Source: Phoenix dactylifera
Lineage: Eukaryota > Streptophyta > Magnoliopsida > Arecales > Arecaceae
Assembly (NCBI RefSeq): GCF_009389715.1
Contig: NW_024067666.1
Location: 3,203,001 to 3,267,000, forward strand
DNA: 64,000 bases
Direction: 5' to 3'
Shown piece after piece: positions 36,480-48,793 of this stretch; the first letter of the stretch is position 1; every line of letters begins with the position of its first letter. The notes beneath the pieces were generated by a model, which saw only the letters and a program-made list of their open reading frames with translations, did no database searches and was not told the DNA's origin. The position numbers and the translations under genes were made by a program.

Positions 36480-39400
36480 AGTAAGAAGATTAAAGAGAGA
36501 AAGAAAGAGTGGTTGTTTTCTCTCGCTCGCTCTCGCTCTCGCTCTCTTTCTGTGTTGTTTTATTTGGGGTTCTTCTGGGGGCCATGGATGGGAAGAGAAA
36601 GCCATGCATGGAAGCAAAGTGCAAAGAGGAAAGAGAGAGAGCGAGAGGAGAACGGCAAAGCTACGCGGCACGTGTACTCAAACTGAGGATCCTGAAGCCA
36701 CCTGATCAGACGGCTATAATAGTGCCACGTAGGACAGGCGAGCATCTCTAGGGGGATGGAGACAGTGTGCTGCAAAACTAACTGCCCCTAACTATTCGTT
36801 CCATTGTCGTGCTCCTCTAGCCCCCCCCCGGATCCGCCCTGTGGGCAGGATCCCCTGTTTAGCCCCGTACATAGAACATCTAAATTAATAGTTTTCTATT
36901 TTGGGTTATGTGTCGATCAGTGGTTTGATGTTTCCCGTGTTTTGTGTCTGGTGGGTGGCCTACCGGAGAAGCCTCCATCGTTATTCCTTTGAGGTTATCC
37001 TTTTATTCTAGGGTGTGCTATGTCTCTAGATAAAATGGGAAGCATACTGGGAAAAAAAAAAAACAGGGAAAGGTCAAAATGGGGCCATATTTGGAAATTT
37101 CTTGGCCAAAGGTTCTTTTTGGGTAACGTTAAGTGGACGAAGTCAACTAGGGCATTGTACATTTGTTGGCTGTTGATTTGTGGGTCAAGGACATGGTTGG
37201 TATTCTTCTTGTAAAGATTTTTTTTTTTTTCTTCCAATGATGAAATATATCAGTAGAGTTCGATCTATTTTGATTTTGGCCAGGTTTCAATTTGATGCCA
37301 ACTCCTTCACTAAAGTTTGGTGTCGGACATTTGATACTCTGTGACTCTTTGAATTTTCAGCTCATATGATGCAAAATTAAGGCAGGATTTGATACAAGAA
37401 ATCATTTATATATGCAAATGAATTAGTCAAATCGGACTAAATTCCCAAATCCAAATTTTTTTTTTTGGAGCAAATATTTTTCTTTTTTTGGTTGAATAGA
37501 AAACATTAAGTGATACATGAGAATCAAAGACGTTTTTAAGTTAATAATTGATTGCTCTTAAGAAATATAAAAATAAATGCACCATTCAATGCTGCAGGGT
37601 GCATAGGAGTTACTTCATGCTATATTTTGTAACATTTAACATAGATCCCCAAAAAAAATATCTGGATGGTGTTGTAATGGCTATTTGTTCTTCTTACCTT
37701 CTATCTAAGGGGACCAGGTTTTGTGCCATAGATTTGAGGGAAGAAAAAGGATTCATATGAAGATTTACCAATGCGAGAGGATGTAACCCTGCTAACTTTT
37801 TGAAGCGACGCTTGGAATAACTTATGTATCCTCCTCAATCCTCATCACATCATGGATGCACTCCTCTTTCTTAATAAATAAATGCACACCTAATTGTGTC
37901 CATTTATTCTTGGACATTGTATACAATAATCGACCAGAGAAGAAAAACCTGGGAATGTACACATCAATGAAGGAGAATATCCTTCTAGGCATTGGTTTCC
38001 AATATCCTAATGGCAACATATTATTGCATGCCATAATCACAGAGTGGGAGTGGCATTATGTTCTATATTTGCTTATCTTATTCCATTCATTTCTGCCCTT
38101 CTGATGGATTCACTGTTATGGTCTCCATCCAGGGGAATGAGCATCAGAGGATGCAGAGCAAAGTAAATGCCAATGTCACCACCAGGACATTCAATTGGGT
38201 TACTTAAAAAAACATTAGGTTGGAAAAAAGACTAAGAACTTTCTACCACTGATCCTTCAATAGACATAGGAACTCTTTCCTCAGCAAAGAGTATGCTGCT
38301 GACATCAAATATGGGTAAAGTGAGCCAGGAATCTTCCTCTTAAATCTTTTTAAGTTAGTTGAGCTGTTTGGATGCTAGTTTATGCTGCTACATAATCTTC
38401 TCACCTTCTTGGTGGGTAGCAAGCATGTCCAAAACAAGCAATCGCATCGGCATAATTCCAACTCAGGCCGGCCCTCGATGCAACCAAAATGTACCATTTC
38501 ACAAGCATGTCATGAACCAATGCTAATCGCTTTCGAGCTGCTTCCAAATTATCTATGCCATCTTCCACCAGCATGTTCATGTGCATTAGACCAATGATTC
38601 CTTCGTATGCGTATAGCTCTATGTAGGCGTACGAAACACCATTCAGATGTGCTCAGAAATCAGCAATGGAGTTCCAAAGTAGAGTTAATTGGATTTATTT
38701 TTGAAGAGTTATAAAATAGAAATAACCAAATGGATTCATAATTCTAGCACAAGAGAGGCTAAACAATTAGTAATACAGTACCAAATATTTCAGCAACATT
38801 AAGGCTGTAAAGTTACTGGCTTTAATTACGGAATTGGTTTGCTAGCTATTCTTTAGTTCATGTTTTTTAGATTTTGATTTGAAATTTATTAAGAGGGATA
38901 TGCTTGGGTGCAAAAAAAGGTAGTTAGCAGATGGAAGGTGTAGAAATCCTTGAACTTTGAAATTATGCTTGAAATCAAAATTATTCAGTTCAAACATTGG
39001 GATCTTTTCAATATTAAAAAAAAACGAACACCTAATTAAAGAAAATAAGTTGTCCTAAAAATGATACAGAGAAAAAAAAAAGAAAACCAAGATTTCACTA
39101 TGAACACAAAAAGCTAGAACTCTGTTTTAGGAAGCAAAGTCTTTTTATCTATCCTGACTATGGGGCATACATACACATAATGCCTTCTTAAGCCCTTTGA
39201 GGCACATATTTAGTCTCATGAATAAGTTTTCAAGAAACTTCACTTTGGAGCAAAGTCCCTCTAAAACTAATAGCTAAAGAGACAGCTTGGTGCCTAACCT
39301 ACAAAGGTTTGGCCTCTCCTTATCCCTTGTTACAGGCCCTTGGCATGTTTGAGATGCCTACCCTTAATTAAGACAGCCAAGTCACATTTCTCACACATCC

Positions 39401-41440
39401 TGCCTAAAACCTGAACCCCCAACTACAACATACCATATTTCAGAAAAAGATTGAAACCAACTCTAGGACGTAGTGCATCCAACACTAATGCATGACCCAC
39501 ACCATGCTTATGATATTATGCTCCTTCCCACCAATGCCCTACGCTTCTTTCAATAACTGGTTCTGGCCAACCCATATTACCACTCCCCAACTCACTGGGA
39601 TCTCAGTAGCTTACTGGCTCTGGAAGATCTTCCTTTGCTCCAAATGCAAGAAAAGCACCAGGGCCAAACTTGTTGGAGTAAATAGATAAACATTATGTCA
39701 AAGTTTCTGTAAGGATTATGACTGCTGCATGAGTGACAAGGCACAGTTCTACTAACATTGATGAAGAATTGGAGAATAGAGTGGATGCAGTGCAAGGAGG
39801 TGACTGATAATATATGAAACAAACTTTCGTTCTTCTCTGGAGATGCTCGAATGATGTTTCTGTTTGCGTCCGATATAAGATCATATGAACCTGTGAGAAG
39901 CCTATTAATTTTCACAGGATTAGATGAGATCCACAATGAGCAAATGTGAAAAGATAATCTTTACCGATCATTGTACTACCATTATCGAGACAAGCATGCA
40001 AATGCATGACTTGGAAATTATAACCGAAGCCACACTCCAGCTCTGCAAGTTATGGATTTTAAAGTGAACAGAAATGACTGCCGAGTGTGAGCTTTTTTAT
40101 ATGGATTCACTAGTATTTACCTACGCTCTTACTGCCATGAAGGTTGAGCTGAGTGCTCAGTGTGCCTTATTTACCAGAGCTAGTCATGTGAAAGTTGGCC
40201 AAGTGTAGCTCTTCATATGCTATTCCAAGGATAGGTACAGATGGTATAAACAAAAGGAGGTGGATGGATGGGTGTAGCCTTATGGGCAACTACAAAGTCT
40301 ATCAACCCTTTATATTATAGGTTCCAAGCATAAAGGTGCATGTGTTTCCCTTGCAAATGTAATAATGGAGCATGTGTTGGTGAGCAAGATCTCACCAGCA
40401 ATGCTTGGGAAATACTCAAAAAGAATCAATGGAATGCGAATGTTTATGCTACTTGGGGACCATCCTTTTTTCCTTGTTTTATGGTGGATGAGATGGTTTT
40501 GGGGAGCACCAAAGCTATCTGCTATGTTGTTTATTGCGACATCTAAGCATGGCTTGAAGCGTCAGTCATGCTAGTTCTAGTAATGTGAGCTCAACAATTC
40601 AAAACATCATGAAACTCCAACTCTCTTTCTCTCTATCAAACACACACACCAAAAAAGAAGAAAAGAAAGAAAAGAGACATTATCCCACTAAAAATGCTCG
40701 AAAAGCTCTAGGAGCCCATGGTTTGCTTACTGAAACCCTCTGTTCAAGTTTCTTGAATCTATGATTACTCTACTGCAATAGATGATGGAAGAATCCAGAG
40801 TAAATTAAGCTCCTTTATGAAGCCTAATTGACCGAAATTAATAAAGGGACAAAATGATTACTATAGCAAGAAAATTAACATTGTACCTGTGAGCAATTTT
40901 TTTCGTATGTGTTAGCAAGAATAAACAAGACTTGAAAATAAAACAATTCATGAACTTTCAATTATACAGATCATACCTATGCATAGGGAAGAGAATTGAG
41001 AATAAATAGCCAGTATGGTCACAAAAATTGAGATGAGATCTGGCTTGTTGCCAATGTCGGGGTATGCGTAACACATGTTTACATATTCATGCATGGCTAC
41101 GAGGCCATAGCAGATATGAAAGCCACAACTTATTAGTCATTTTTTCATCAATTAAATTACTCAAGTTTGATGGAAACTAAAACAACGCCTTAGTGCGGCA
41201 TGAGCACAACATTAATAAGCAGTTTCATGACATGAACAGAACAAACATGTGATTAATCTCTTCCTCATCCTTCTACGTAATTTAGATATATTAATCACTT
41301 TTATCTTAGGTATGTTTTTAAAGATGGGATTGATTTCATCAAGGCATCTGTTATGGATGGCGTACAGGAATGCCAAGAAAAAAAATATGTTCAGCTTTAT
41401 GGCCATAAGGTGACACCTCTTTCAGGATTTTTCTAATTGC
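36480..41440. other. intergenic, no intact gene seen
   Basis: Begins with the C2H2 promoter region (GA/CT-rich), then about 4.5 kb of AT-rich DNA with scattered homopolymers. Short open frames such as those near 38.4-38.6 and 39.6-39.9 kb show no domain I recognise. Confidence 0.4.
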
Positions 41441-41451
41441 GGATATGTTTT

Positions 41452-41860
41452 TACTTAAGCAGTATGAAGATGAGTTGCCTTCCGAGGAACCTGACACATC
41501 TTCTGCAAAATCTAAGTTACAGAAACTGCATTTATGATACTTTAGTTCACTTAAGGGAGAGTTTTCTCCTAACTTTTCCCCTCACCAAAAAAAAAAAAAA
41601 GATATTTAGCTCACTTATGACAATTGCTAGTTCAAAAAGTATTTCTCATACTTTAACTTTCTTTGCTATACAAATATGTCCTACATATCAAATTTCATCA
41701 ATTGCAAAGTGTAATATGTTTTTTTTTTCTTTTCTTTCCCTTTGTTAGGAAGAGAGAAAAACTCTGCCTAGCTATCGATATCGAGAGGAACTACTTCAGA
41801 CTGTTAAGGACCATCGAACATCAGATCAAATTCTTGTTTGTTAGTCGATTAAAATGTACA
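41452..41860 (+). pseudogene. DEAH-box RNA helicase fragment (PRP2/DHX16 type)
   Basis: Two short pieces match the region just upstream of helicase motif I in the spliceosomal PRP2/ESP3/DHX16 family. The first, near 41458-41530, reads QYEDELPSEEPDTSSAKSKL. The second, near 41750-41833, reads EERKTLPSYRYREELLQTVK and follows a plausible acceptor (TTTGTTAG). In intact genes this is EERKTLPIYPYREELL followed at once by the Walker A loop. Here the frame instead reaches a stop before any GETGSGKT, and the first piece lacks a proper splice donor. The intron-like gap shows it derives from genomic DNA, not a processed mRNA. Identification is by memory of the EERKTLP segment. Confidence 0.6.
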
Positions 41861-42538
41861 GGTTGGTTACTCCACCATTTTGAAGATTGTTACTTCAGAC
41901 AGAAATGTCCTTAAATGTATGACAGACGGTTTGTTTTTGTAGGAGTTTCTTGGTGAACTGATTCAACTGTTTGTCATCATATTTCGTTTGATTGCTAATG
42001 TGCTTTTTTGTCTTTTTTTCATGTGGAATATGTTAGTGTTGTGATGGAAGATGAGGTAAACGAGATAACACTTTCAAGTTTCAACAGATATCTTATTTGG
42101 TTTGGTGAAGGTAAACTTTGGTCATTCTTGAAATTTATATGTTATTTGGCAGTGTACACCAGATATTTGTACATATTTAGTTTCTTACGAGTTTGCTCGT
42201 AAAGTTTTGAATAGATTGCCAGTTCTGAACAGTCCTCATACATTAAGACTGCAAATATCCAAGTAAATCCACTCTCCAACTTCAATCCTTAAAATGCCTT
42301 CGCTAATACAAAGGAAGGTGCTACACTCATCCTGCACCCTCAAATTAGATGATCCAGAGAGCAAGGGAAATTTAAATATGTACTTCTATCTGGAAGACTT
42401 TGTGGATAGAATGCATGGTGGTATTCAAGGAAGAAGACCATAAAAACCTACGAAGTTTGCTTGCCTCAACATCTGAACTACATGGTATTGGCTTCTATAA
42501 AAGTTAGCTTGTCTTAACATCTATACTACATGTTATTA
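41861..42538. other. intergenic, no gene seen
   Basis: AT-rich sequence after the helicase fragment. No further helicase motifs were recognised. Confidence 0.4.
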
Positions 42539-43003
42539 GCGGCAATTTATGACTCGATCCATCAACCCAACCCATGAACAACCTAATTTAAGTAGGTTTG
42601 GATTTGACATAAACGAATTTGACTCGTAAACATGTTTATTAAATGGCTTAGATTTAGATTTAAACTTTTGGCATATTTAATCCGTTTTAACCCATTTAAT
42701 AATTAGATCGAATTATGACTCTACCCTTAAAATATATTTAAAATCTGTTTGAAACTTGCTTAACCTATTTCTAACCTATTTAACCCAACTTACTTAACCT
42801 GTTTAAATCCATTTACTTCATTAAAAACCCATCTAACTCATTTAACTTGTTTAATAAATGGGTTATATGGGTCGGGTCCGGTTACGTGTTTAATAAATAA
42901 GTCGGATTCAAATTTAAAATTTTGACTTGTTTAATAAACAGGATAGATTTGGATTGATAAATTTTTAATCTGATCCATATCTGTTTCGACCCAATTGCCA
43001 ACT
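42539..43003. mobile_element. possible non-autonomous DNA element with GGCAATT ends
   Basis: The block starts CGGCAATTTATGACTCGA and ends GTTTCGACCCAATTGCCA, whose complement begins TGGCAATTGGGTCGAAAC. Between them are many variants of AACCCATTTAA and GGGTCGGGTC in both orientations. Inverted ends plus subterminal repeats suggest a hAT- or Mutator-derived non-autonomous element. No target duplication was clear. Confidence 0.45.
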
Positions 43004-43645
43004 AACAGAGTCCCAGCAGGGAATACAGCAGCTTTATGCAAGAAGCTCATTCAAAATAGAGGTAGACATTAAGATTCTTTCTTACCATTTTGCTACATCA
43101 CAATATCCTTTCGTATAAGCAAAGAAGTTTCATGTGCGTCCCATGGCACCATGGAACTCATAACCAGGAACCTTCTAAGCTCAGTCCCGGTTTGGATTAG
43201 ACGACCTTTTTACTCGGGGTAGAAGTTGCTGATTCAATGACAATGCCACTCTACACTTGTAATGAAACTTGAAGCTGGCATTCGGAAATGTATGCCGATG
43301 GTTGATGTTGCCATAAATGACAGAAGTTGGAACTCTTGCAATCATATTTCATAATTTCATAAGAGGCAGGAAAGATGTATACTAATAGATGAAGTTTCAA
43401 CTCAGAATTCCTCAAATGTAACAAGAGAAAAATGCACATTAAGTATAATTAAGAGTAAAGCAGCAGATAAACATGAAAATCCCCGCCATATTCTAGTTAA
43501 TTATAACCCAGAAAACAATAAAAACCATAAAAAATACCAACTCGGCCGAACTGTAAACAATCATCAGTATGAACTGACACTGCATGCACCAACTGGGTTC
43601 CATCGGATCTCACTACTTCCTCTGCCTATCTGCAGCAGTCCTCCA
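43004..43645. other. UGDH 3' flank
   Basis: AT-rich DNA that should include the 3' UTR of the UGDH gene. No separate gene seen. Confidence 0.45.
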
Positions 43646-45091
43646 TCAGGCAACAGCAGGCAAATCCTTGAGCCATGGATCCAGTGGCTTCCCAATCGAG
43701 TACACAATGAATCCAATCTCCCTAAGCTTCTCTGGATCGACCACATTGCGCCCATCAAATACAAAAGCTGGCTTCTGCATGTTCTCGTGGATCCGCTGAT
43801 AGTCTAGAGACTTAAACTCATCCCACTCAGTCAGAATGCAGACGCCATGTGCTCCCTTGGTGGCCTCATAAGCATCCCATGTCACAGACACCTGCTGCTT
43901 CACCGCCGTCGGACTCATCGGCTGCAGGTGGATTGGGTGGTCCCAGTCGAACTTGTTCATTGCGAGGTCGCGTTGGATCTGGTCCTCAGTCACCTGTGGA
44001 TCATAGATGCTAATTGTGGCCTTGTCCCCCAAGAGACCCTTGCAGACATCAATTGCAGGAGTCTCCCTTGTGTCGCCGGTGTCTTTCTTGAATGCAAACC
44101 CGAGCACAGCAATCTTCTTGCCGGATACGGTATTGAACATGGAGGACACAACCCGGTTCACAAACCGGCTCTTCTGGTAGTCATTGATCTTGATGACCTG
44201 CTTCCAGTAGTCAGCCACCTCAGGCAGACCATTGCACTCACAGATGTAGACCAGATTAAGGATGTCCTTTTGGAAGCAGGAGCCTCCGAACCCTACACTG
44301 GCATTTAAGAATTTAGGACCAATCCTTGAGTCCTTCCCCACAGAATAGGCCACCTCTGACACATTCGCCCCGGTGGCCTCGCAGAGTGCGGAAATGGCAT
44401 TGACAGAGGAGATCCTTTGTGCCAAGAAGGCATTTGCTGCAAGCTTCGACAGCTCTGCGGACCACAGGTTGGTCGTTATAATCCGATCCTCAGGCACCCA
44501 ATGGGCATAAACATCTTTTAGTGCCTGAACAGCCTTCTGGCCCCCCGGAGTCTCCCGGCCGCCAATAAGTACCCGATCAGGATTGAGCAAGTCCTGGATT
44601 GCTGTACCCTCTGCAAGGAACTCTGGGTTGGAGAGGATCTGGTAGTTGATTCCTTTGCTGTTGTGGGTTAGAATCTTCTCGATGGCCTCAGCAGTCTTGA
44701 CTGGGACCGTGGATTTCTCGACCACAATCTTGTCGGACTTGGAGACATCGGCAATCATGCGGGCAGCACTTTCCCAGTAGGTGAGGTCAGCAGCCTTCCC
44801 TGCCCCGAGGCCGCGGGTTTTGGTAGGAGTGTTCACTGAGACAAAGATGATGTCAGCCTCATAGACATGCTTCTCAACGTCAGTGCTGAAGAAGAGGTTC
44901 CTTCCGCGGCACTGCTTGACCACATCCTCGAGGCCTGGCTCGTAAATTGGAAGCTGATCGCTATTCCATGCATTGATGCGGGTGACAGAGATATCAACAA
45001 CAACTACCTCAATGGTTGGGCACTTGAGGGCAATGACGGCCATGGTCGGCCCACCAACATAGCCAGCTCCAATGCAGCAGACCTTCACCAT
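43646..45091 (-). CDS. UGD: UDP-glucose 6-dehydrogenase
   Basis: The enzyme oxidises UDP-glucose to UDP-glucuronate with two NAD+ in the cytosol, supplying precursors for pectin and hemicellulose. The uninterrupted frame of 481 residues has the N-terminal Rossmann loop GAGYVGG at 8-14, NTPTKT at 87-92, [11 protein letters not shown] at 125-135, [10 protein letters not shown] at 155-164 and the active-site segment [10 protein letters not shown] with catalytic Cys272. Later come [13 protein letters not shown] and, near the C-terminus, FDGRNVVDP. Length and motif order match plant UGDs, which are about 480 residues and characteristically have an intronless coding region. The gene looks fully functional. 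The 5' UTR is split by a leader intron and the promoter adjoins a tandem repeat array; both have their own entries. Confidence 0.98.
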   Translation of the reverse strand: MVKVCCIGAGYVGGPTMAVIALKCPTIEVVVVDISVTRINAWNSDQLPIYEPGLEDVVKQCRGRNLFFSTDVEKHVYEADIIFVSVNTPTKTRGLGAGKAADLTYWESAARMIADVSKSDKIVVEKSTVPVKTAEAIEKILTHNSKGINYQILSNPEFLAEGTAIQDLLNPDRVLIGGRETPGGQKAVQALKDVYAHWVPEDRIITTNLWSAELSKLAANAFLAQRISSVNAISALCEATGANVSEVAYSVGKDSRIGPKFLNASVGFGGSCFQKDILNLVYICECNGLPEVADYWKQVIKINDYQKSRFVNRVVSSMFNTVSGKKIAVLGFAFKKDTGDTRETPAIDVCKGLLGDKATISIYDPQVTEDQIQRDLAMNKFDWDHPIHLQPMSPTAVKQQVSVTWDAYEATKGAHGVCILTEWDEFKSLDYQRIHENMQKPAFVFDGRNVVDPEKLREIGFIVYSIGKPLDPWLKDLPAVA

Positions 45092-45113
45092 TTTTTCTTC
45101 CTAATTCTGTGAC

Positions 45114-46316
45114 CTGTGAGTTTACAAAATGATCAAGTAACAGTGGGGAAGAGCACCAATCTGCAGTGCACTAAAGAAACATCAACAAGTTTCATTGATC
45201 TAAGATCTCCTCGTCTATTAACAGGGACAGGTAAAGTCAGCATATCGCAAACTTTCAAAAGAAAAACAATTTCAAGATCAAATCAATTTGTTTCGACACT
45301 GAAGAGCATAACTTTCCAAACCAACATGACAGAATTGGCACGCACACAAAGAAGATCATTTGTAATAATGTAACAATCTCAAAAAAAAAAAAAATCTCAA
45401 TGGCTCCGAACATAATAATGTAATAATCTTAAATTATCTCCAGAACTCAATTGATCATTTGTAAGTATTCTCGATCCCAACTGCTCAATACAACTAGAAA
45501 ACACAAAGAGGATCGTAACAAAAAAGAATTCGGCAATGAAAGCATAAAGGCCTGAGGAGAAAACAGGGATAAATATCTGATGCCTACAAACTATATATTA
45601 TACTAGCCAGCCTTGCATACGGTCAAATCAAAAGCAGCATAATTGGAAACACATCTAATATTAAGTCCTAAAAATCTTGAGGAACAAACGAGAAACACAC
45701 ATCTCGTATCCCCAACTTGCTGAGAGCAACAAATTAGCAGACAGATCTGAGGAGTCACGAGGGAATCACAGAAATTGACAGATATTTAAAGCTAAAAACA
45801 TAATCAATAAGGTAGAAGTTTACAACAAAAAAAAACCTGAAATTTTCCAAATCAACTTATCAATTTCTCATATCATCTTCAGATTTCGGAAAATGCAAAA
45901 AGAAAAAATGCATCCCAGATATACGTACAGCATTGAACCCGTACCTTCTAATAAAAAAAATCTGCGCTATATTTCCAAAATAACAAATCACTTAAATCAT
46001 ATCCACAACAAAAGAATACTCGAAACCAACAGATCTATGCATTTCCGGGTTCGATCCTTCAACCACAAATCAGATCCAAACGACACAAACAGATCTACAG
46101 GGCGAAAGAAATACCAACATGCTCATGCATCATAGATCGTGATCAGCAAAGGAAATCGATACAAAACAAAGATTACATCTTGGTAGGCCTCCAGATTAGG
46201 TCGCAGCAAAACAAAACCTTGCAAAATCCAGAGCAACGACGACTTCAAAAGATCGAATTATCTAAACACCAGATCAGAGCACAAGGCTAATCTCAGAGAC
46301 CAGATCGGAAAATTAC
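45114..46316 (-). other. UGDH leader intron
   Basis: A minus-strand donor (CAGAAG before GTAATTTTCC, at 46316) and acceptor (CTCACAG, ending at 45114) define a 1203-bp intron ending 22 bases before the start codon. A second acceptor seven bases later (GTCACAG) is possible. Leader introns are known in plant UGD genes and often raise expression. Confidence 0.7.
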
Positions 46317-46453
46317 CTTCTGACCTGCTTCCACTCCAACTGCACCAAACACGAGGGGGTCAGAGAAAGGGAGAGAGAAAAAATCTAAGCGAGGGGGAGG
46401 GGAGGAGAGAAGAACAGCTCTTGACACAGGGAAGAAGTGTGACCTTGCCCTTC

Positions 46454-46462
46454 CTTTAAATA
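46454..46462 (-). promoter_or_regulatory. TATA box of UGDH
   Basis: The minus strand reads TATTTAAAG, followed by a pyrimidine-rich leader (CTTCTCTCCTCCCCTCC) ending in the 46317 splice donor. Transcription would start near 46425. Confidence 0.55.
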
Positions 46463-46656
46463 CGCGCAAAAAAAGGTCGGATGCAAGAGCCGAGCTGGAC
46501 AATTTCAACGCGTTTTCTCAGAACTCTGCGAGCGAGCGAATAGATTTTAAAAAAAGTCGGCAGCGTATTCCATGTTCCAAAGGTACCCGGTATCCGTATA
46601 AATTTTTTTGTTACTAAAAATATAAGCTGGGTTACTTTAATCCCAACTCGTCTGTC

Positions 46657-47617
46657 ATTAAAATTATAAGTAATATGGTTCACCGTAAAAAGCAACAAAT
46701 CAGGCCTTATATTCTGATCCACACTCAAACAGTGAGAGATCATTTGGGAGAGTCATGTTTCTTTTTTTTTCTCCGTCATTTTTTTTTTTTTTTTTGTTGA
46801 CTCTATTGATTGCACTCATATTCGGCCAGTATGAGTTGCCATTAAAACTATAACTAATAACAACAAAGAGCGAGAGACTCTGTGGAAGAGTCATCTATTT
46901 CTTCTCCTCTCCGTTATTTTTTTTTCTAATTCTATTAGTTGTACTCATATTGGACTAGTATAAGTTACCATTAAAACTATAACTAATAACAACAAGGAAT
47001 TAAGCCTTATATTCTAATCCAGACTCAAAGAGTGAGAGACTCTCTGGAGAGTCATCTGTTTCTTCTCCTCTCCATCATTTTTTTTTCTAATTTTATTAGT
47101 TGCACTCTTATTTGACTAGTATGAGACGCCATTAAAACTATAACTAATAATAACAAGGAATTAGGCCTTATATTTTAATCCATGCTCAAAGAATGAGAGA
47201 CTCTCGAAAAGAGTCATCTGTTTCTTCTCCCCTCCATCATTTTTTTTTATAATTCTATTAGTTGCACTCATATTCGAGTAGTATAAGTCACTATTAAAAC
47301 TATAACTAATAATAACAAGGAATTAGGCCTTATTTTAATCCATACTCAAAGAATGAGACACTCTCAAGAAGAGTCATCTGTTTCTTCTCCTCTCCATAAC
47401 ATTTTTTCTAATTTTATTAGTTGCACTCATATTCGACCATTTTGAGTCACCGTTAAAACAATAACTAATAATAACAAGGAATTAGGCCTTATATTCTAAT
47501 CCAAACTCAAAACACGCATGAGAGACTCTCTGAAAGAGCCATCTGTTTCTTCTCCTCTGCGTCATTTTCTTTTTCTAATTTCACTAGTTCCACTGATGCA
47601 CGTCCAGTGCAAGTCTC
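46657..47617. repeat. six-unit tandem array, about 160-bp monomer
   Basis: Head-to-tail units start at 46657, 46841, 46970, 47131, 47293 and 47452, most with (A/G)TTAAAACTATAACTAATAA. Lengths are about 184, 129, 161, 162, 159 and 166. Each has, in order, GGAATTAGGCCTTATATTC (absent from unit 2), a GACTCTC..GAGAGTC foldback, CATCTGTTTCTTCTCCTCTC, a T-run and TTAGTTGCACTCATATT. Inner units resemble each other most. The array lies about 200 bases upstream of the UGDH TATA box. Confidence 0.9.
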
Positions 47618-48566
47618 CGTTATATTTAAAAAAAAAACAGTGCACTAATCATAATGTAACAATTTATGTGAATTTTTTTTTGCAAAACGAAGACCAGTTC
47701 TTGCGGTGATACACGGACCGGAGTTAAAATTTTTTTGAAAGATTCAATCGCTGGAGTACCCAAAAGTTCACTGCATCAATAAAATCTTATCTTATTCCCC
47801 TGGTATGCACACCAACCAAGACCAGGGGCGAAAAGAAAACTCCTCACGGTAAACTTTCGATTTAGCGTTGTAATTTTGACTAAGTTTTAGATATTCCAAA
47901 ACCCGACTTTGTCCATAGAAAAAAAAAACCGAGAAGGATAGAAAAAGGAAAGCCAAGTGCCACAAAAATCCGATCTTTAAGGCATAAAAAGGGAGAAAAG
48001 ACCACAGGCCATCACAATCTTAATCCCTAGGCCCCAGAAACCAAAATCGCCCAAATCCCAGAAAACCCAACAGATAGCAGCGATTTCCATGCAAGTTAGG
48101 GGTTTTTTTTTTGACAGGAAGATGAGATTTTTACCACGTCCGTTAGGGAAAGAGAGCGCTCGGGGAATTAAGAAATGAGAGGGCTTTGTGTGAGATCGAA
48201 GCGACAAACGGGGCGAGCTGTCGGAAAACCTAACGCCCAATAATAATTAAAGAAAAAGCGAATATAGGAGAGAAATTAAGCATGGGCGACGTGGGGGATG
48301 GGAAAAAGCAACCAAATCGGCCCATTTTTTGATCGAAACGGACACTGCAAGAAGAATACTAGAGAAGATCGAAGCAAAAGGGGAAAAGAGAGAGAAGAGG
48401 ATGATACCCTTCGCTTTCAAACCTGTGATGGAGCTCAGATTAGGGTTAGGGTTAGGGTTCAGACCGTGTGAAAGGGAGTGGTGGAATAGCGGGTTCTGTT
48501 TTATCTCAACGGTAAAAAAGAATTAATGACGTTATGCTTTATTTGTGATTCTATGGGAAGGGATTA
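47618..48566. other. intergenic; telomere-like motif at 48440-48459
   Basis: The segment 47980-48480 is GC-richer than its surroundings. On the minus strand it reads like a pyrimidine-rich leader with a possible donor (GACGTG before GTAAAAATC near 48136), but no coding exon could be joined to it. TTAGGG is repeated three times at 48440-48459. Confidence 0.35.
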
Positions 48567-48793
48567 AAGGTGCATTTGGTTCTCAGCTAGATTGAAATTG
48601 AAATCCAAACGCCTCCAGCACATTTAATTTGTGATCGAAATTGAAATCTTGATCGAAATATGAATTAAATTTAGAGAATTGCAACATTTTAATTTCTTCC
48701 ACCATATCGAAATGGAAACAGCTATCTATCAGAATATGAGTCATTCATTCTCATTTCCATTTCAGAGTCCAATTCATTCGTACCAAACATATC
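48567..48793. mobile_element. Tourist-like MITE
   Basis: A 227-bp block begins AAGGTGCATTTGGTTC and ends with the imperfect complement CCAAACATATC, flanked on both sides by TTA (48564-48566 and 48794-48796). TGTTTGGT-type ends with a three-base TWA duplication are characteristic of PIF/Harbinger-derived MITEs. The ends match only partly, so the call is moderate. Confidence 0.55.

Noticed and set aside
43847-44308. 153-residue plus-strand frame inside UGDH
   Set aside because: Antisense shadow of a highly conserved coding sequence.
46657-47617. CRISPR-like array
   Set aside because: The units are tandem without unique spacers, and this is a plant nuclear genome.
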